Part shown: positions 35,816 to 47,195 of the stretch, in pieces
Layout of the letters: the number at the start of each line of letters is the position of its first letter
How positions within the stretch are numbered: position 1 is the first letter of the stretch
Origin: Lunularia cruciata
Lineage: Eukaryota; Streptophyta; Marchantiopsida; Lunulariales; Lunulariaceae
Direction of reading: 5' to 3'
Assembly: GCA_948567375.1 (NCBI GenBank)
Contig: OX419756.1
Span: 14,637,001 to 14,701,000 of the forward strand
DNA length: 64,000 nt
The notes under the pieces: generated by a model
What the model saw: the letters and a program-made list of their open reading frames with translations, nothing else
Database searches by the model: none
What the model was told of the DNA's origin: nothing
Program-made: the position numbers and the translations under genes

Positions 35816-37265
35816 ATGATGCCTTGCACAAGCACTTGCATTATTATTCTTCAACAAATTGGAAAATCAATCTGGTTGATTTTGAGAGTGGAAATGGAGA
35901 GTAACCATCTCCAAGAGTTGCTTGAATGGAATGAATGGAGCTCAAACAATGAAGAAGATTCTATTAGGGTACTCAAGAGAAGGTGGAATTATACATTGGA
36001 ATTCTATTATCTACAAGATAGAGTGCAATGTACTCAGAGTAGTGAGTTTGTATTGAAATATTTTCAAGGATTGGATGCTCAAGTATTTAGACAACTTACT
36101 AGAATGGATTTATTATCATTCCAAGCTTTATTAAATTTTGTACAAAACCATTGAGTATTTAGAAATGCCTCTAGAAGTATACAAACTCCTATGTGAATGC
36201 AACTTGCCCTTGCTCTTGACATTTTTGTCCATCATGGCAATAGTGCAAGTGTAGCAAGAAAGTTAAATCTAATGTAGGGATTAGTGTAGGTTATGTAGGG
36301 ATGTTTACAAAACAAGTAATGATTGCACTTATTTCTGTCTTGGGAAGGAGGTAAAATGACTGGATTAAGAGGAGAGGTAAAAAATTTCTGCAATTTTTGT
36401 GCAAAATGGATTCCTTAGATGTGTGGGTTTAGTGGATGGGACTTTATTTAGATGGTTGCAATGATCCAAAGTAGATGGGAAAATATATTTATGCTGAAAG
36501 GGATTTTACTCCATCAATGGTCAAGTTGTATGCAATGATAAGAGAAGTATTATTCATTTTGTTGAGGGTAAGAATAAGTGTTTCATTCAATGTTGTTGAT
36601 AATGTTGAAATGGTAAGATTTCTTACTATAAGGTGAAAATAAGTATTGATCCAACTTGTAACTTTGTGAATTTGCAATGCATGAATGCCATGATTTTGCC
36701 ATGACATGGCATGTATAAAAGAATCACCTATATGCATTGATTTGAATATAAAGGGAGAGTACAACCTAGTTGAGAATCATCAATTTTTGTTAGCAGATTT
36801 GGGGCATGTATAAAAGAATCACCTATATGCATTGATTTGAATATAAAGGGAGAGTACAACCTAGTTGAGAATCATCAATTTTTGTTAGCAGATTTGGGTT
36901 ATATTCCTATAGAACATTTAGTTCCCCCTTTCAAACAAGTTTGGACACTTGCCAAGGCTAATTTTACTAAGTGTTTAGTTTTTACTAGAGTAACAAATGA
37001 TTATTGTATTGGAATTCTAAAAGCTAGTTGGCATTTGCTCAAAGAAATAAGAGTACAACTAAATGACCCAAGATAAAATGTGGATCTATTAAGATGGGTG
37101 AATGTGTGTATTATTCTTCATAAATTTTAGATTAATTGGGCAAATAATTGGGTAGAAGAAGAATTTGATGATTCAGATTTAGATGTAGGAAACAAAGAGC
37201 AAAGTGTGGACAAAGTAGCCATTGAGTATCATAGAGAGAACAAAAAGAAGCAAGAAATGATGTAA
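35816..37265 (+). pseudogene. PIF/Harbinger transposase remnant 2
   Basis: This copy is more complete than remnant 1. The N-terminal frame at 35816-36151 ends RMDLLSFQALLNFVQNH; then LALALDIFVHHGNSASVARK (about 36,205); CVGLVDGTLF near 36,420 with the first catalytic Asp retained, one frame over; FYSINGQVVCND near 36,505; and the C-terminal frame 36837-37073 with FLLADLGYIPIEHLVPPFK and NDYCIGILKASWHLLKEIRV, the typical DDE C-terminus. An acidic tail (EEEFDDSDLD) ends at the stop near 37,263. It is broken by stops and by a 95-bp internal tandem duplication. Confidence 0.87.
36708..36897 (+). repeat. 95-bp tandem duplication in Harbinger remnant 2
   Basis: The unit starting ggcatgtataaaagaatcac at 36,708 is repeated from 36,803 almost unchanged, duplicating the EYNLVENHQFLL segment of the transposase. 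It is recent relative to the other decay. Confidence 0.93.
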
Positions 37266-38645
37266 TGCAAATTTTTTTGCACTATTTGAGATCCCCATCA
37301 ATGTAATATATTTTATGACCTCCAGATCCAAGCATATTTTTGATGTACTTAAAGTATGTTATGATTCAACCAACTCTATTATGTACTTGGAATGAGTAAT
37401 ATTACAATTGGGCTTGGTTAAATTGTAGAATATATTTTGCTTTGTTAAATTGACATGGTAATCTAGTGGGGTTGCACTGCATGCATGGCCATTTACAAAG
37501 GTGGCATGGATGGCACAAGGTGGGTATTTTGAGAAGAGAAGATGAGTATTTTGGTAGAAGCAAGGAGTGAAGAAATGAGTGAGTACATGAAATAGGAGTA
37601 AGGAATACATGAATTCTAGAGAAATGAGTGAGTAATTTGTGAATGCATGATGTCTAGAGCAAGAGCACAAGGGATTTTAAGAAATAGTTGAATGGTCAGA
37701 TAAAAAAAAGTACAGTTGCAATATCATTGGTGGCTAAAGGGTTGTGAAGAGTTTAGGAGTGCTAATGTACACTAATAGAAAAGAGGAAGAGAAGCAAGTG
37801 GAGCATTGTGAAGGAGATGAAAAGTGGTCAAAATTTGGAGCATTTAAGGAAATTCAAGCAAGAGTTTGAGTTTTTGGGAGAGGTAGATGGCATAAGATAT
37901 ATGATATATCAACTAATTGGGATTGAAGATAATTTCAAGAGAAAAATTTCAGAGAAATGAGGTTGCAATATTGACTGCTAGCCAAGATGGAGGAAAAATT
38001 TGAGAGAAATAAGGAAGAGGAAAAGAAGATGTACCTTTTTTGAAGGGGATCTGATGGAGCACAAATTCAAAATTGATAGAAATTAGGGAGAGTGAAAATA
38101 AGGTATGAGAAGTTCAAAATTGATAGAAACTAGAAACACATAGTCCATTTTTCAGAGAGAAGAAGGAAGGAGAGAAGACATTGATCAAAGAGAGGAATGA
38201 AGGAGGATAGAAAACCATTCATAATGGGAGAGAGTGCAAGTATCGGTGCGTGAACTAAGAAAGAGAGAAGAGGAGAAGAGAGACTTTTGCATAGAGGATA
38301 GGTGCATAAATCATAGTGGAAGAGAGTGTACGTGTGGGTGCAGGAATTGGGAAAGAGGGGAGAGAAGAGTGCATGGTTTTGCATAGAGCAAGAGTAAGAT
38401 AAAAAAAAATATAAAGAGGAGAGAGTGCACAGTTTTGCACAAAGGAAGACAAAGAGGAGAAGAGAGAGTACAGGTGCAAGAATCATTTTGCATAGAGAAG
38501 AGACATAAAAAGGAGAGGATGTGTGAGTGAGGGTGAGGAGAAGCATTTCAAAGAGAGAGAGGACGTGTGAAGGAATCAAGAGAGTCTCAAATTGAAGTAC
38601 AATCAAGATGAGATTGCAATAGAGGAGTACTAGAAAGAAGTTGAA
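37266..38645 (+). repeat. Purine-rich tract after Harbinger remnant 2
   Basis: Strong A/G bias on the plus strand from about 37,500 to 38,640, as in 27.4-28.0 kb. The long minus-strand frames here (Leu/Ser/Phe/Cys-rich) come from this bias and are not called. Confidence 0.6.
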
Positions 38646-38840
38646 ATGAAACATATGGAAGAGATATCCAAAGGACCTTGGTTGATTAGGTTTCATACCA
38701 TTGTTTATTATATGCCATACATGAAGTGGTCTTGGTTGGATAAAGATCAAATCCAAGAAGCTATAGAGTCCATTTATGAAATCAATTTGGACGCATTTGG
38801 ATTGAGAATAGTACTTGGCATTGAATATCCAAAATAGCAT
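38646..38840 (+). CDS. Exon-like segment after the Harbinger remnant, copy 2
   Basis: An open segment of 63 codons beginning near ATG 38,648 contains GPWLIRFHTIVYYMPYMKW, SWLDKDQIQEAIESIYEI and LDAFGLRIVLGIEYPK. It is homologous to 28,048-28,252. The coding match ends close to atgtgagt, a plausible splice donor, so this may be an exon rather than a full gene. No domain is recognised. Its repeated position 3' of a Harbinger transposase and a purine tract suggests it travels with the element. Confidence 0.45.
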
Positions 38841-39583
38841 GTGAGTAAAAATTAAATGTCTATCAATCTGACTTGCCCAATCTTAATTGCAAAGTGCCAA
38901 ATAAAAATTCAGAATTGCAAAATGCATAGGTGAAATTGCATGCAAGCCATGTAGTTGGCAAACCCTAATAGAAGATGCCACACAAACCAAGCATATGTGC
39001 TATGCAAACCATATCATGTAGGCCACGTAAACCATTGGACCTAGTTTTAATGGCAAGTCTTGGTTTGTGCAGCCCACATGCCTAGTTTGCATGCGCAAGA
39101 AATGGAGATTGGGTTTTTGTTGGAGATGTTAAATATTGAAATATTTTTTTAAAGTTAGGTAGCAATGTGCACGGAGTTTGGGTGCACTTGGGAGAGGGAC
39201 ACTCATTAGGGAATAATTTGTGGGAGAGATTTTTTTCTCACCACAGCTTTGATTTGCCAAGCATTTTGTTTGCCATTAGGTACTATGGAAAGGAGGAAAG
39301 TAGTTCCATAGAGCATGGTGGAAGATTGGTTTCTTATGAGAGATAGAATAGCTAAGAGATATCTAGGTAGAGATGTGCATTTCTAACATTCAGACCATTT
39401 CTCTAGCTCTTGTGTTCACTACTTATTCCTGCATGGTGGCCTAGAGTTGTGCATGGGAACATCATTCTCATAATGAAGAGTAAGATGGCACAATCTACTT
39501 TAATGGACTATGATTCAGCCGAGCTTATGTTGGCTATTGAGATAGAGCTTGTTATAGTCTAGAGATAGCTTGGGCACCCAGAT
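38841..39583. other. No feature recognised
   Basis: Contains repeated short words (gcaaacca, tgcatgc) but no alignable repeat or gene. Confidence 0.35.
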
Positions 39584-40052
39584 TGTAACAATATGGAGTT
39601 TATAGACTAGTTAATTGAGACTAAATTAGCCAAGAATTATAAGAACATTCTAAAAGCATCTAAGAAGCTACTTGGTACCTTCCAAGTATTGGTGAATATG
39701 TATGCCAAGTTTTAGGAGAAAGCTCTTGGGAAGCTTCCCAACTAACTTAGCTTGCATGTTAGGTAGTCAACTTCTAGAAAAAATCTTCTTGGGAAGTTTC
39801 CCGACTAGCTTGGCTTGCATGCCAAGTACACGGTTTCTAGAAGGAAGCTTCTCAAGATGCTTCCTAATTAGCTTGGCTTGCACTTTAAGAAGGTAACTTT
39901 TAGGAAGCTTCTTGAGAAACTTCCCAAGAGCCTTATATGTTCCCTATAAATACCAAAACCCAAGCACATGCTAGGCATTTGGAGTTTCACTCATTCAAGA
40001 GTCCCAATATTTTGATCTTCTATTCCCCTATTTCTCTCCTTGATCTTTTACA
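39584..40052 (+). repeat. LTR family C, single copy
   Basis: It starts tgtaacaatatggag and ends gatcttttaca, matching the LTRs of CR2. It carries heat-shock-element-like blocks at 39,833-39,852 (ttctagaa, ggaagcttc) and 39,903-39,923, and TATAAATA at 39,945. No primer-binding site follows, so it is a solo LTR or the remnant of another copy. Both it and the CR2 5' LTR are preceded by agat. Confidence 0.85.
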
Positions 40053-40968
40053 CAAGTACAAGCTACTTTTGTGTGACCCATATGGGATAGATTCTCACCT
40101 ATTTATTCATAGAGTGGACTTTGTAATGAGGATGAGATTGTATAATATTGGAGGTGTAAAGGAAGATGTTTATATTCATGAGAGGGTAGATAAGGGAGAG
40201 CTTGCAAATGATGAGCAATCTAGGGAGTGAGAGTTTAGTTTTATTTTAGTGCACCTTTTAAGTATGGGTTAGCTAGCCCTATACACATGTTTGTATATTT
40301 TTGAGATTTATATACATTTTTTTGTTATTGCAAACTCATGGGTAACCCTTCATGGTTTAACATGGTCTTGTTAGTTGGATTGATATGGTTTGAAAAATTG
40401 TGTACAAGTGCATCTTGATCATTGGTTCCCATGAGTACCTTGATAATCACACTCTTCATGATCTTCCCCATGCATCTCAAAGTGTTGATGTACTAGAACC
40501 TAGTACCCATGAGCACAATGATCATCATATAGTCTACACAAAGAGAGTCTAGCCACCTCCATTGCCATCACTATCAAGTATCCTTGGAGAGGAGCACATG
40601 TGCTTTGTGGATGAGAATGGGTTGGCCTCTCATGAGAGGAGACTAGGAGAGAGAGAGATTGAGAGAGAGAGAAAAAAAAACATCTTAGGCTAGAGGAGTA
40701 CCTTTTGAGTGAGAGGGAGAGTAGGTTAGGTGAGCATGAGAGAATAGTTGCATATAATGAGGAGCAATTCTGGCTTTAGGAGCACATTTTGTTTGAGACA
40801 GAGAGAGAGGGTAGACTAGTAGAGAGGGAGGCGCAAATATGTATTCATGTGAATACTGCAAGTGAGCAGTCAGTAGAGTTAGTTAGAGTTATCAAGGAGA
40901 GAGAGAGAGAGAGTGATTTGAGAGCTCAAGTGAAGAGGCTCATTGAGTTGGAAGGACTCATGAGAGAT
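40053..40968 (+). other. Sequence between two family C LTRs; coiled-coil-like frame
   Basis: It contains GA-rich words and a frame at about 40,789-41,001 rich in Glu, Arg and Leu (RVIKERERESDLRAQVKRL). CR2 inserted inside this frame; a similar Glu/Lys/Leu-rich frame resumes at 47,224. The product is unknown. Confidence 0.4.
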
Positions 40969-41304
40969 TGTAACAATATGGAGTTTTGCGATGAAGTTAG
41001 TTAGGGCTAATGAAGTAGCAAATAGGCCAAATTAGCCTAGAATATTTGAGAAGTACCTAGGAAGCTTCTTGGGAGGCTTTTCGGCTAGTTTAGCTTGCAC
41101 TCCAAGTAGGTAGTTTCTAGAAGGAAGCTTCTAGAAGGAAGCTTCTAGAAGGAAGCTTCTAGAAGCTTCTCAAGAGCCTTTTATGCTCACTATATACACC
41201 AAAGCCAAAGCTCATGCTAGGCATTTGGTGTTTTCCCTTATTCAAGTGTCCCAATGTGATCTTCTATTCTCTTATTTCTCTCCTTGGTCTTGGTCTTTTT
41301 ACAT
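40969..41304 (+). repeat. 5' LTR of CR2 (family C)
   Basis: 336 bp from tgtaacaata to tttttaca. A degenerate initiator-Met primer site (tggtattaaagc) follows at about 41,306. TATATA is at 41,191, about 20 bp after the heat-shock-element array. Confidence 0.9.
41114..41171 (+). promoter_or_regulatory. Array of perfect heat-shock elements upstream of the TATA box
   Basis: The 14-bp unit ggaagcttctagaa is repeated three times and runs into gcttctc. Each unit contains contiguous inverted pentamers nGAAn-nTTCn-nGAAn (gGAAgcTTCtaGAAg), the binding consensus of heat-shock factors; the last reaches four pentamers. The related LTRs keep such sites at the same place relative to TATA (39,903-39,923; 46,239-46,253; 46,350-46,372). 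Promoter activity itself is inferred. Confidence 0.75.
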
Positions 41305-41559
41305 TGGTATTAAAGCAAGAATAGGATGGACAAAATTTATGGACCACCAAAACCATTTGCTCCAAACTATTGGGATTTTTGTGTTTGGGTATTGCCCAAA
41401 CATCATTTCACATAGTTCACCATCATCCCATGCTTTGGGTAGAATTTGTGAATGCAATCACCTTGTCCAAGGAACCCTTGGTACATCCAATTGTAACTTA
41501 TGGAGAACGGTGGACTTGTTGCATCTATGTGTTAATAAATTAGATAAATTAGGAGTAGT

Positions 41560-42540
41560 GTGATAGAGTATTAGCCATGGCGGTAATGCTCAAGGTTATC
41601 ATTTCTATGAAGCAACAAATTGAGCACCTTACTTGATTGTTGGATGAACAAGACCATGAATGAAAAGGGCATGTAGAAAGAGCACAATTCAAGAAGGAGA
41701 AGATTGAATCCAATTTCCAAAACCAAAAGGTACTTGAAGGGAAGAATCTTCCAAGCGCAATAGAGAATTTTTTGTTTGACTGTGAATGTTATTTTGTAGC
41801 TGTCCATTTGCAAGATAAATGGAAATGAATTCTCTTGGCTTCCAGCCAATTGGACAAAGTAGCAAAGCTATGGTGGCGATTTCATGTGGAGCGAGCTGAA
41901 TGGCAATTTGTTGCACCAATCTTGACTTAGGCAGAATTCAAGAGTGCAATAATTGATCAATTCCAAGCTATAAATACCACACAAGCTGCACAAAATAGGT
42001 GAATAGAGTTGAAGTAGAGTGGCTATGTAAGAAGTTACATCACACAATTCTAGAACACCACCATGCAAACTCTAGATAGACTAGAAGGTGAAGCTTTGGA
42101 TTGATTTGTGAGGAGCTTGAAGTCAAAAATAAAATTAGAGGGTAACCATGCAAGAGCCACAACTCTTGGAGGAACCCATGCGGTTGGCCAAATACTTTGA
42201 TTCATTGGTTGCAACAACTTGATCTTGAACCCGACCTCCACAAAACCTACTAGTACACCACATCTGGGTGGAGGAGCCGGCACCAATGAAGATTGATACC
42301 ATTCAACCATTTGGCACTACAGATAAAGAAAAATTGCAACAAAATGGTGTGTGTTTTTATTGTGCCAAATTAGATATCACATTGTTGAATGTCCACTCAA
42401 GAATGGGTGACCTTGACAAGTCACCCAAATGGAATTTGTGTAGCAAAATAATCAAGGAAATGAGGAATCTCAATAGGAGATTTTGAGCCACCTATTGAGA
42501 ACTTGATTAGTTCCAATGGGATTGAAGGCTCAACCTATGC
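41560..42540 (+). pseudogene. CR2 gag remnant
   Basis: Stop-riddled translation shows the gag core: AIENFLFDCECYF, then KVAKLWWRFHVERAEWQ near 41,855-41,905 and TTMQTLDRLEGEALD near 42,060-42,105. A decayed zinc knuckle (CVFLLCQIRYHIVECPL-like) lies near 42,350-42,395. No open frame is left. Confidence 0.7.
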
Positions 42541-42739
42541 AAGTTATTTCACTTGCAAGGTATGATATCTGATCATGGTTGTAGGATTTTGGATGATTTT
42601 AGAAGTTTAGAGAATTGCATATCCATGCCATTAGAAAAGGAATTATATATTCTTATCAAGCCAATAATTAAAAGTAGATTGATGATGGCAAATGGTAGAA
42701 AAGGTTTTGTATTTTGTACCTCACATCTTGTTGCATTGA

Positions 42740-45700
42740 AGATTAGGAAGGAGTATTTTGGAGTGTATGAGGTTTGTAGTGGCACCTCTACACTATGATG
42801 TCATTTTGGGTTTGCCTTGGCTTGAACGTCATAAGGTTCAATTTGATTGCACTTGATAATAAATTCAAGTACAATACCAAGGTAGGCATTTCTGATTGTG
42901 TTATCTTTGAGTAAAACATTTAAGAATAGCTAGTCCCAAGATGAGAAGTTTGTTAGGAAAGCAACCATAAAACAAGCTTTGAAGGAAGATAAGTCCCAAG
43001 ATGGGAGGTTTGTCAAGAAAGTAGCCCTAGAGCAAGCTTTGAAGGAAGATAAATCCCAAGATGGGAAGTTTGTCAAGAAAGCAACCATAGAGTAAGCTTT
43101 GAAGGAAGATAAGTCCCTCTATGGGAAGTTTGTCAGTGAAGTAGCTATAGAGCAAGCTTTGGAGGAAAATAAGTCTATTTTTGTGGTGTGGATCAAGAGC
43201 CTCATCAAGAAATGGTTGATCAAATAGTTAAGGAGTTTGCGGACGTGTTTTTGGATGATCTGCCAAAGGGATTACCTCTGATCATGGTATGCCTTTCAAG
43301 ATTGAGTTATTGCTAAGGAGTACTCCAATGAGTAGACCAATCTATTAGCTCTCACTAAAGGAGTTGAAGGAGTTGCAAACAACACTTATGAATTATTGGA
43401 GAAGGATTTCATGAAACATAGTACATCTCTTTGGAGAGCACTAAATACTATTTATTCCAATGAAGGATGGAGGACTTCATTTTTGTACTGACTACCGTGG
43501 GAACAAACAATAAAGAATGCATAACCCTTGCTCAAATTGATGACTTGCTTGATCAAGTGAGTAGAGTACAATACTTCTCCAAGTTGGATCTTCATAGTGG
43601 CTATTGGAAAATCCCTATTGATAGGGAGGATGTGCAAAAGATTACCTTTTGCGCAAGGTATAAGCATTTTGAATGGAGAGTTCTATCTTTTGGATTCATT
43701 GATGCTCCAACAATCTTCATAAATCATATGCATTAGGTGTTGGATGGACTATTAGATTGATACATGATGGTGTTCTTAGATGATATTTTTTTAGTCTATA
43801 ATAAGATGGAGGTAAAACACATAGATCATGTGTAAGAAGTCCTAAGGTGACTATATCAATGGAAGTTTTATTGCAAGAAGTTAAAGTGTGCCTTTTGGTA
43901 GAAAGAAGTTACCTTCTTGGGTCACAAGATCTCATCAAAGAAATTCAAGGCCATTATTGATTGGTCTACTCTAAAATATACCACAAAGGTGTGAGCACTT
44001 AATGGATTCATAAGTTTTTACCAATGGTTCATCTATTATTATGCACATGTGGCAGCACTATTGACCAACCTCTTGGGGAAAATCTCAAGCTTTCAATGGA
44101 CCACCAAGCATGAAGAGGCATTCTAGAAGCTCAAACAAATGGTGTCCTCAAGACCATTTCTTCAACCATATGATCCTCAACTACCTTGTGTGGTTGACTT
44201 TGATGCTTCTAACTTTTCTATTTGAGTTATGTTGCAACAACAATTCCTAGATGGGTTACATCCCAATGCCTTTGTGTCTTGTTGATTAAACACCACAGAA
44301 AGGAATTACTATGCATGAGATTAGGAACAACTAGCAATGGTATTTGCCACCAAGGTATAGAGGCATTATCTCTTGGTAAAATAGATGATCATGCAAATCA
44401 ATCACAAACCCTTGTTGTAGACATTACATTTGGAACATATGAAGAGTAGACATCATCAATGGGAGGAGCAACTCCAAATGTTTGACATCAAACTTGAGTA
44501 CAAACTTGGTTGGTTCCATGTCATCCTTGATGCCTTATCATGATGACCTGATTTGAAGTCTCTTCCTTTCATCACAAGAGCAATTACAACGGTGTCAATC
44601 AACTCCAAGGTCCAAATTGAGTTTAGGATAGCTCTACAACAAGATCCCTTCTTTCAAATGGTACAAGGTCATCTTGCAACATGCAACAAGGAGTAGATCA
44701 CCTTCTCCTTCAAGAAAAGCCTTCTATTCCATTAGAACTGGATACATGTTCTAGCCAAGGGGTGATCTTTGACTTGTGCACCTCCAAGAAGCCCATGACT
44801 TACCAATCATTGGTCACATGGGTATAGACAAGACCTTGGGTACCCTCCAACACCAATGGTGGTGGCCCAACATGACACAACATGTTTTAGTGTTTGTCTA
44901 ATTGTGTGAGAGCTGCCAACATAACAAGGCAAACAACTAGAAACCAAATGGACTCCTTCGACCACTTCCCATTCCATCTACCTTATGGGAATATATGAGC
45001 CTAGATCTCATCATGTCCTTACCCAAGATGAAGCAATGTCACACAATGATCATGGTGTTTGTGGATAAGCTTAATAAGAAAATCCATTTGGCATCCACCT
45101 TTGATACCATGGATGTTCCAACATTGGCGTAGATCTACTTTAACACTCTCTTCAAGCATCATGAGACATCGTGTGTATTGAGCTTTGACTATGATCCTTG
45201 ATTCATTGGGAAATTTTGGCAAGCACTCTTCTAGATACTCAACACCAAGCTTCTTTGTCCATAGTATATCATCCTCAAATTGATAGATAAATTGAACAAG
45301 CAAATTGCACCTTGGAGGATATGCTTTGTGCCTTTGTCAACATCCACCATACCAATTGGGATGAACGTCTTGCAACTATAGAGTTTGCATACCATATTCC
45401 AAACATGCAAGCATTGAATTCTCTCCTTTCTTCCTTAATTTTAGCCAAGATCCACTTGTTCTAGATTCCCTTCTTGCTCCTCCTCCATCCCATGTCCCTT
45501 ATACTTCCACCTTCTTGAACACCATATCACAATCTCTTCAACAAGCCAAATCTCATCTCCTTGTTGCTCAAAATTGATAGAAACAATATGTGGACCACCA
45601 TTGTTGTGATCTCACCTTTCAGTTGATGATAAGGTCATGATCTCCTCTAGAAACCTACCCCTCCCACTTGATACCCAAGTTTGTACACTCAACTTTAATT

Positions 45701-46075
45701 AGATAGGAATCCTTGATGTCACCCAAATCATCTCTCTTGTTGCTTATTGACTTACTTGACCTTGTTATATGCACATCTACCATGTCTTTTGCATTTCCAA
45801 GTTTTGCATTTCCAAGTTTTGAATTTTTTCCTAACCCATCTTCTTTTTCCTCTTGTGTCCAACCTCCTCCTCCTCCCGTCCCAATCAATGATCATGAGGA
45901 GTATGAAGTTGATTGTATCTTTATGCATTGCCTCATTCAATGAGGCCGTCAATAACATACAGAGTACAAGGTCCTTTGGAAAGGGAATCCCCTTCATGAT
46001 GCTACATGGGAATCTCTTTCTCATCTCCAAAATGCACAAACGGCCATTCAAGAGTTTGAAGCTTCAATGGTGACA
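42740..46075 (+). pseudogene. CR2 pol remnant: PR end, RT, RNase H, IN, chromodomain
   Basis: Segments in order: protease end (LYTMMSFWVCLGL near 42,790); 60-bp repeats; RT entry DVFLDDLPKGLPL (about 43,245); an open RT piece at 43467-43733 (YFSKLDLHSGYWKIPIDRED, LSFGFIDAPTIF); VFLDDIFLVYN near 43,770; FLGHKISSKK; RNase H near 44,190-44,520 (VVDFDASNFSI, LEYKLGWFHVILDALS); integrase remnants at 44.8-45.5 kb; and a chromodomain at about 45,893-46,066 (EEYEVDCI ... EYKVLWKGNPLHDATWESL). Stops and shifts occur throughout. Confidence 0.88.
42931..43180 (+). repeat. Four 60-bp repeats between PR and RT of CR2
   Basis: The unit aagtcccaagatgggaagtt recurs with an exact 60-bp period (about 42,931, 42,991, 43,051, 43,111). 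The unit is a multiple of three and would encode a 20-residue repeat of the type DKSQDGKFVKKATIEQALKE, a charged helical linker. Confidence 0.93.
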
Positions 46076-46105
46076 AGGACATCACCAACTAGCAATAAGG
46101 GAATA

Positions 46106-47195
46106 TGTAACAATATAGAGTTTAGCGACAAAGTTAGTTAGGGCTAATGAAATAGCAAATAGGCCAAATTAGCCTAGAATATTTGAGAAGTATCTAGGAA
46201 GCTTCTTGACTAGCTTAGCTTACACTCCAAGTAGGTAGCTTCTAGAAGCTTCCAACTAGCTTAGCTTGCATGCCAAGGAAGTAGCTTCTAGAAGGCTTCT
46301 AGGTGGCTTTCTTCTTGGTTAACTCGTTGCACTCCAAGAAAGTAGATCAAGGAAACTTCTTGAGAATCTTCTCAAGAGCCTTGTATGCTCTCTATAAATA
46401 CCAAAGCCAAAGCCAAAGCTCATGCTAGGCATTTGGAGTTTTCCCTCATTCAAGTGTCCAATGTGATCTATGAGCCGGCCTGTCTCTCACTCAAGATGAA
46501 CCTCTGATGGCTATTATGGTAGAGCACCATGGACTAAGAAGGCAAGGAACCCCAACTCCATCATACTCCTCCAAGGCTAACACTCCAAGACTCAAGACAT
46601 TGCTCACTAAAGAACTCAATGAGAGGAAGATAGTTGCAAATGAAAGGATGATGAGTACCTCCTCACCCCTTGTTTATATACTTTTGAAATATTTATGTAC
46701 CAAAGTTACTAATTACCGTAGTAACTCAAGTTACTAGACTAAAAGTCAAGTAAAGTCAAAAAGTAGAAAGGAATATCCATTCACATGAGCATATTCTACT
46801 AGCATGTGATCTTATCTTGACCCAACCACTAAGTCAAGGATTCCTTCACATGGGCTATCCTTGGACTATAGAAGAATCCAAAAAAGAAAGCTTGTGGGTC
46901 CAAGAGTTCTCAACTCTTTCCTCAAAGCCAAACACCTAGGAATAATACCAAGTCAACACACTAGAATCCAAAATAGTGGTGCTCATCTTTTCCACTTCCA
47001 CTAAAGTAAGGTTCCCTCTATCTTAGCTATGACTAACTTTAGCTAATCATGACTAATGTAGAACCATCCTTTATCTCTATATAAATAATATCTCTTAAGT
47101 ACTTGTAATACCAAGCTAAATATCACAATACCACACAAATGAGTGTTATAGATCTTCCCTTCTCCTATTTCTCTCCTTAGTCTTGGCCTTTTACA
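46106..47195 (+). repeat. 3' LTR of CR2, interrupted
   Basis: The two parts 46106-46468 and 47151-47195 together form the family C LTR. TATAAATA is at 46,393, with heat-shock-element-like blocks at 46,239-46,253 (cTTCtaGAAgcTTCc) and 46,350-46,372. The gap is a family B solo LTR with a gatc duplication. Confidence 0.88.
46469..47150 (-). mobile_element. Solo LTR, family B, in the CR2 3' LTR
   Basis: 682 bp, the reverse complement of 49,487-50,179. Target duplication gatc (46,465-46,468 and 47,151-47,154). The intact CR2 5' LTR gives the empty site (gtgatcttct). Ends are slightly mutated (tatgagcc, gtgttata). Confidence 0.92.

Larger units (their letters stand above)
40969..47195 (+). mobile_element. 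CR2: decayed chromovirus, full length
   Basis: LTR (40969-41304), internal gag-pol and LTR (46106-47195, split by LTR-B) form a complete but heavily mutated Ty3/gypsy element. The flanks gagat (40,964-40,968) and aagat (47,196-47,200) look like a target duplication with one mismatch. CR2 is older than CR1: it has dozens of stops, and its LTRs differ in length through repeat copy number. Confidence 0.87.

Noticed and set aside
38130-38840. 236-codon minus-strand frame
   Set aside because: Length follows from A/G bias on the plus strand, which removes stops on the other strand. Overlaps the better-supported plus-strand segment.
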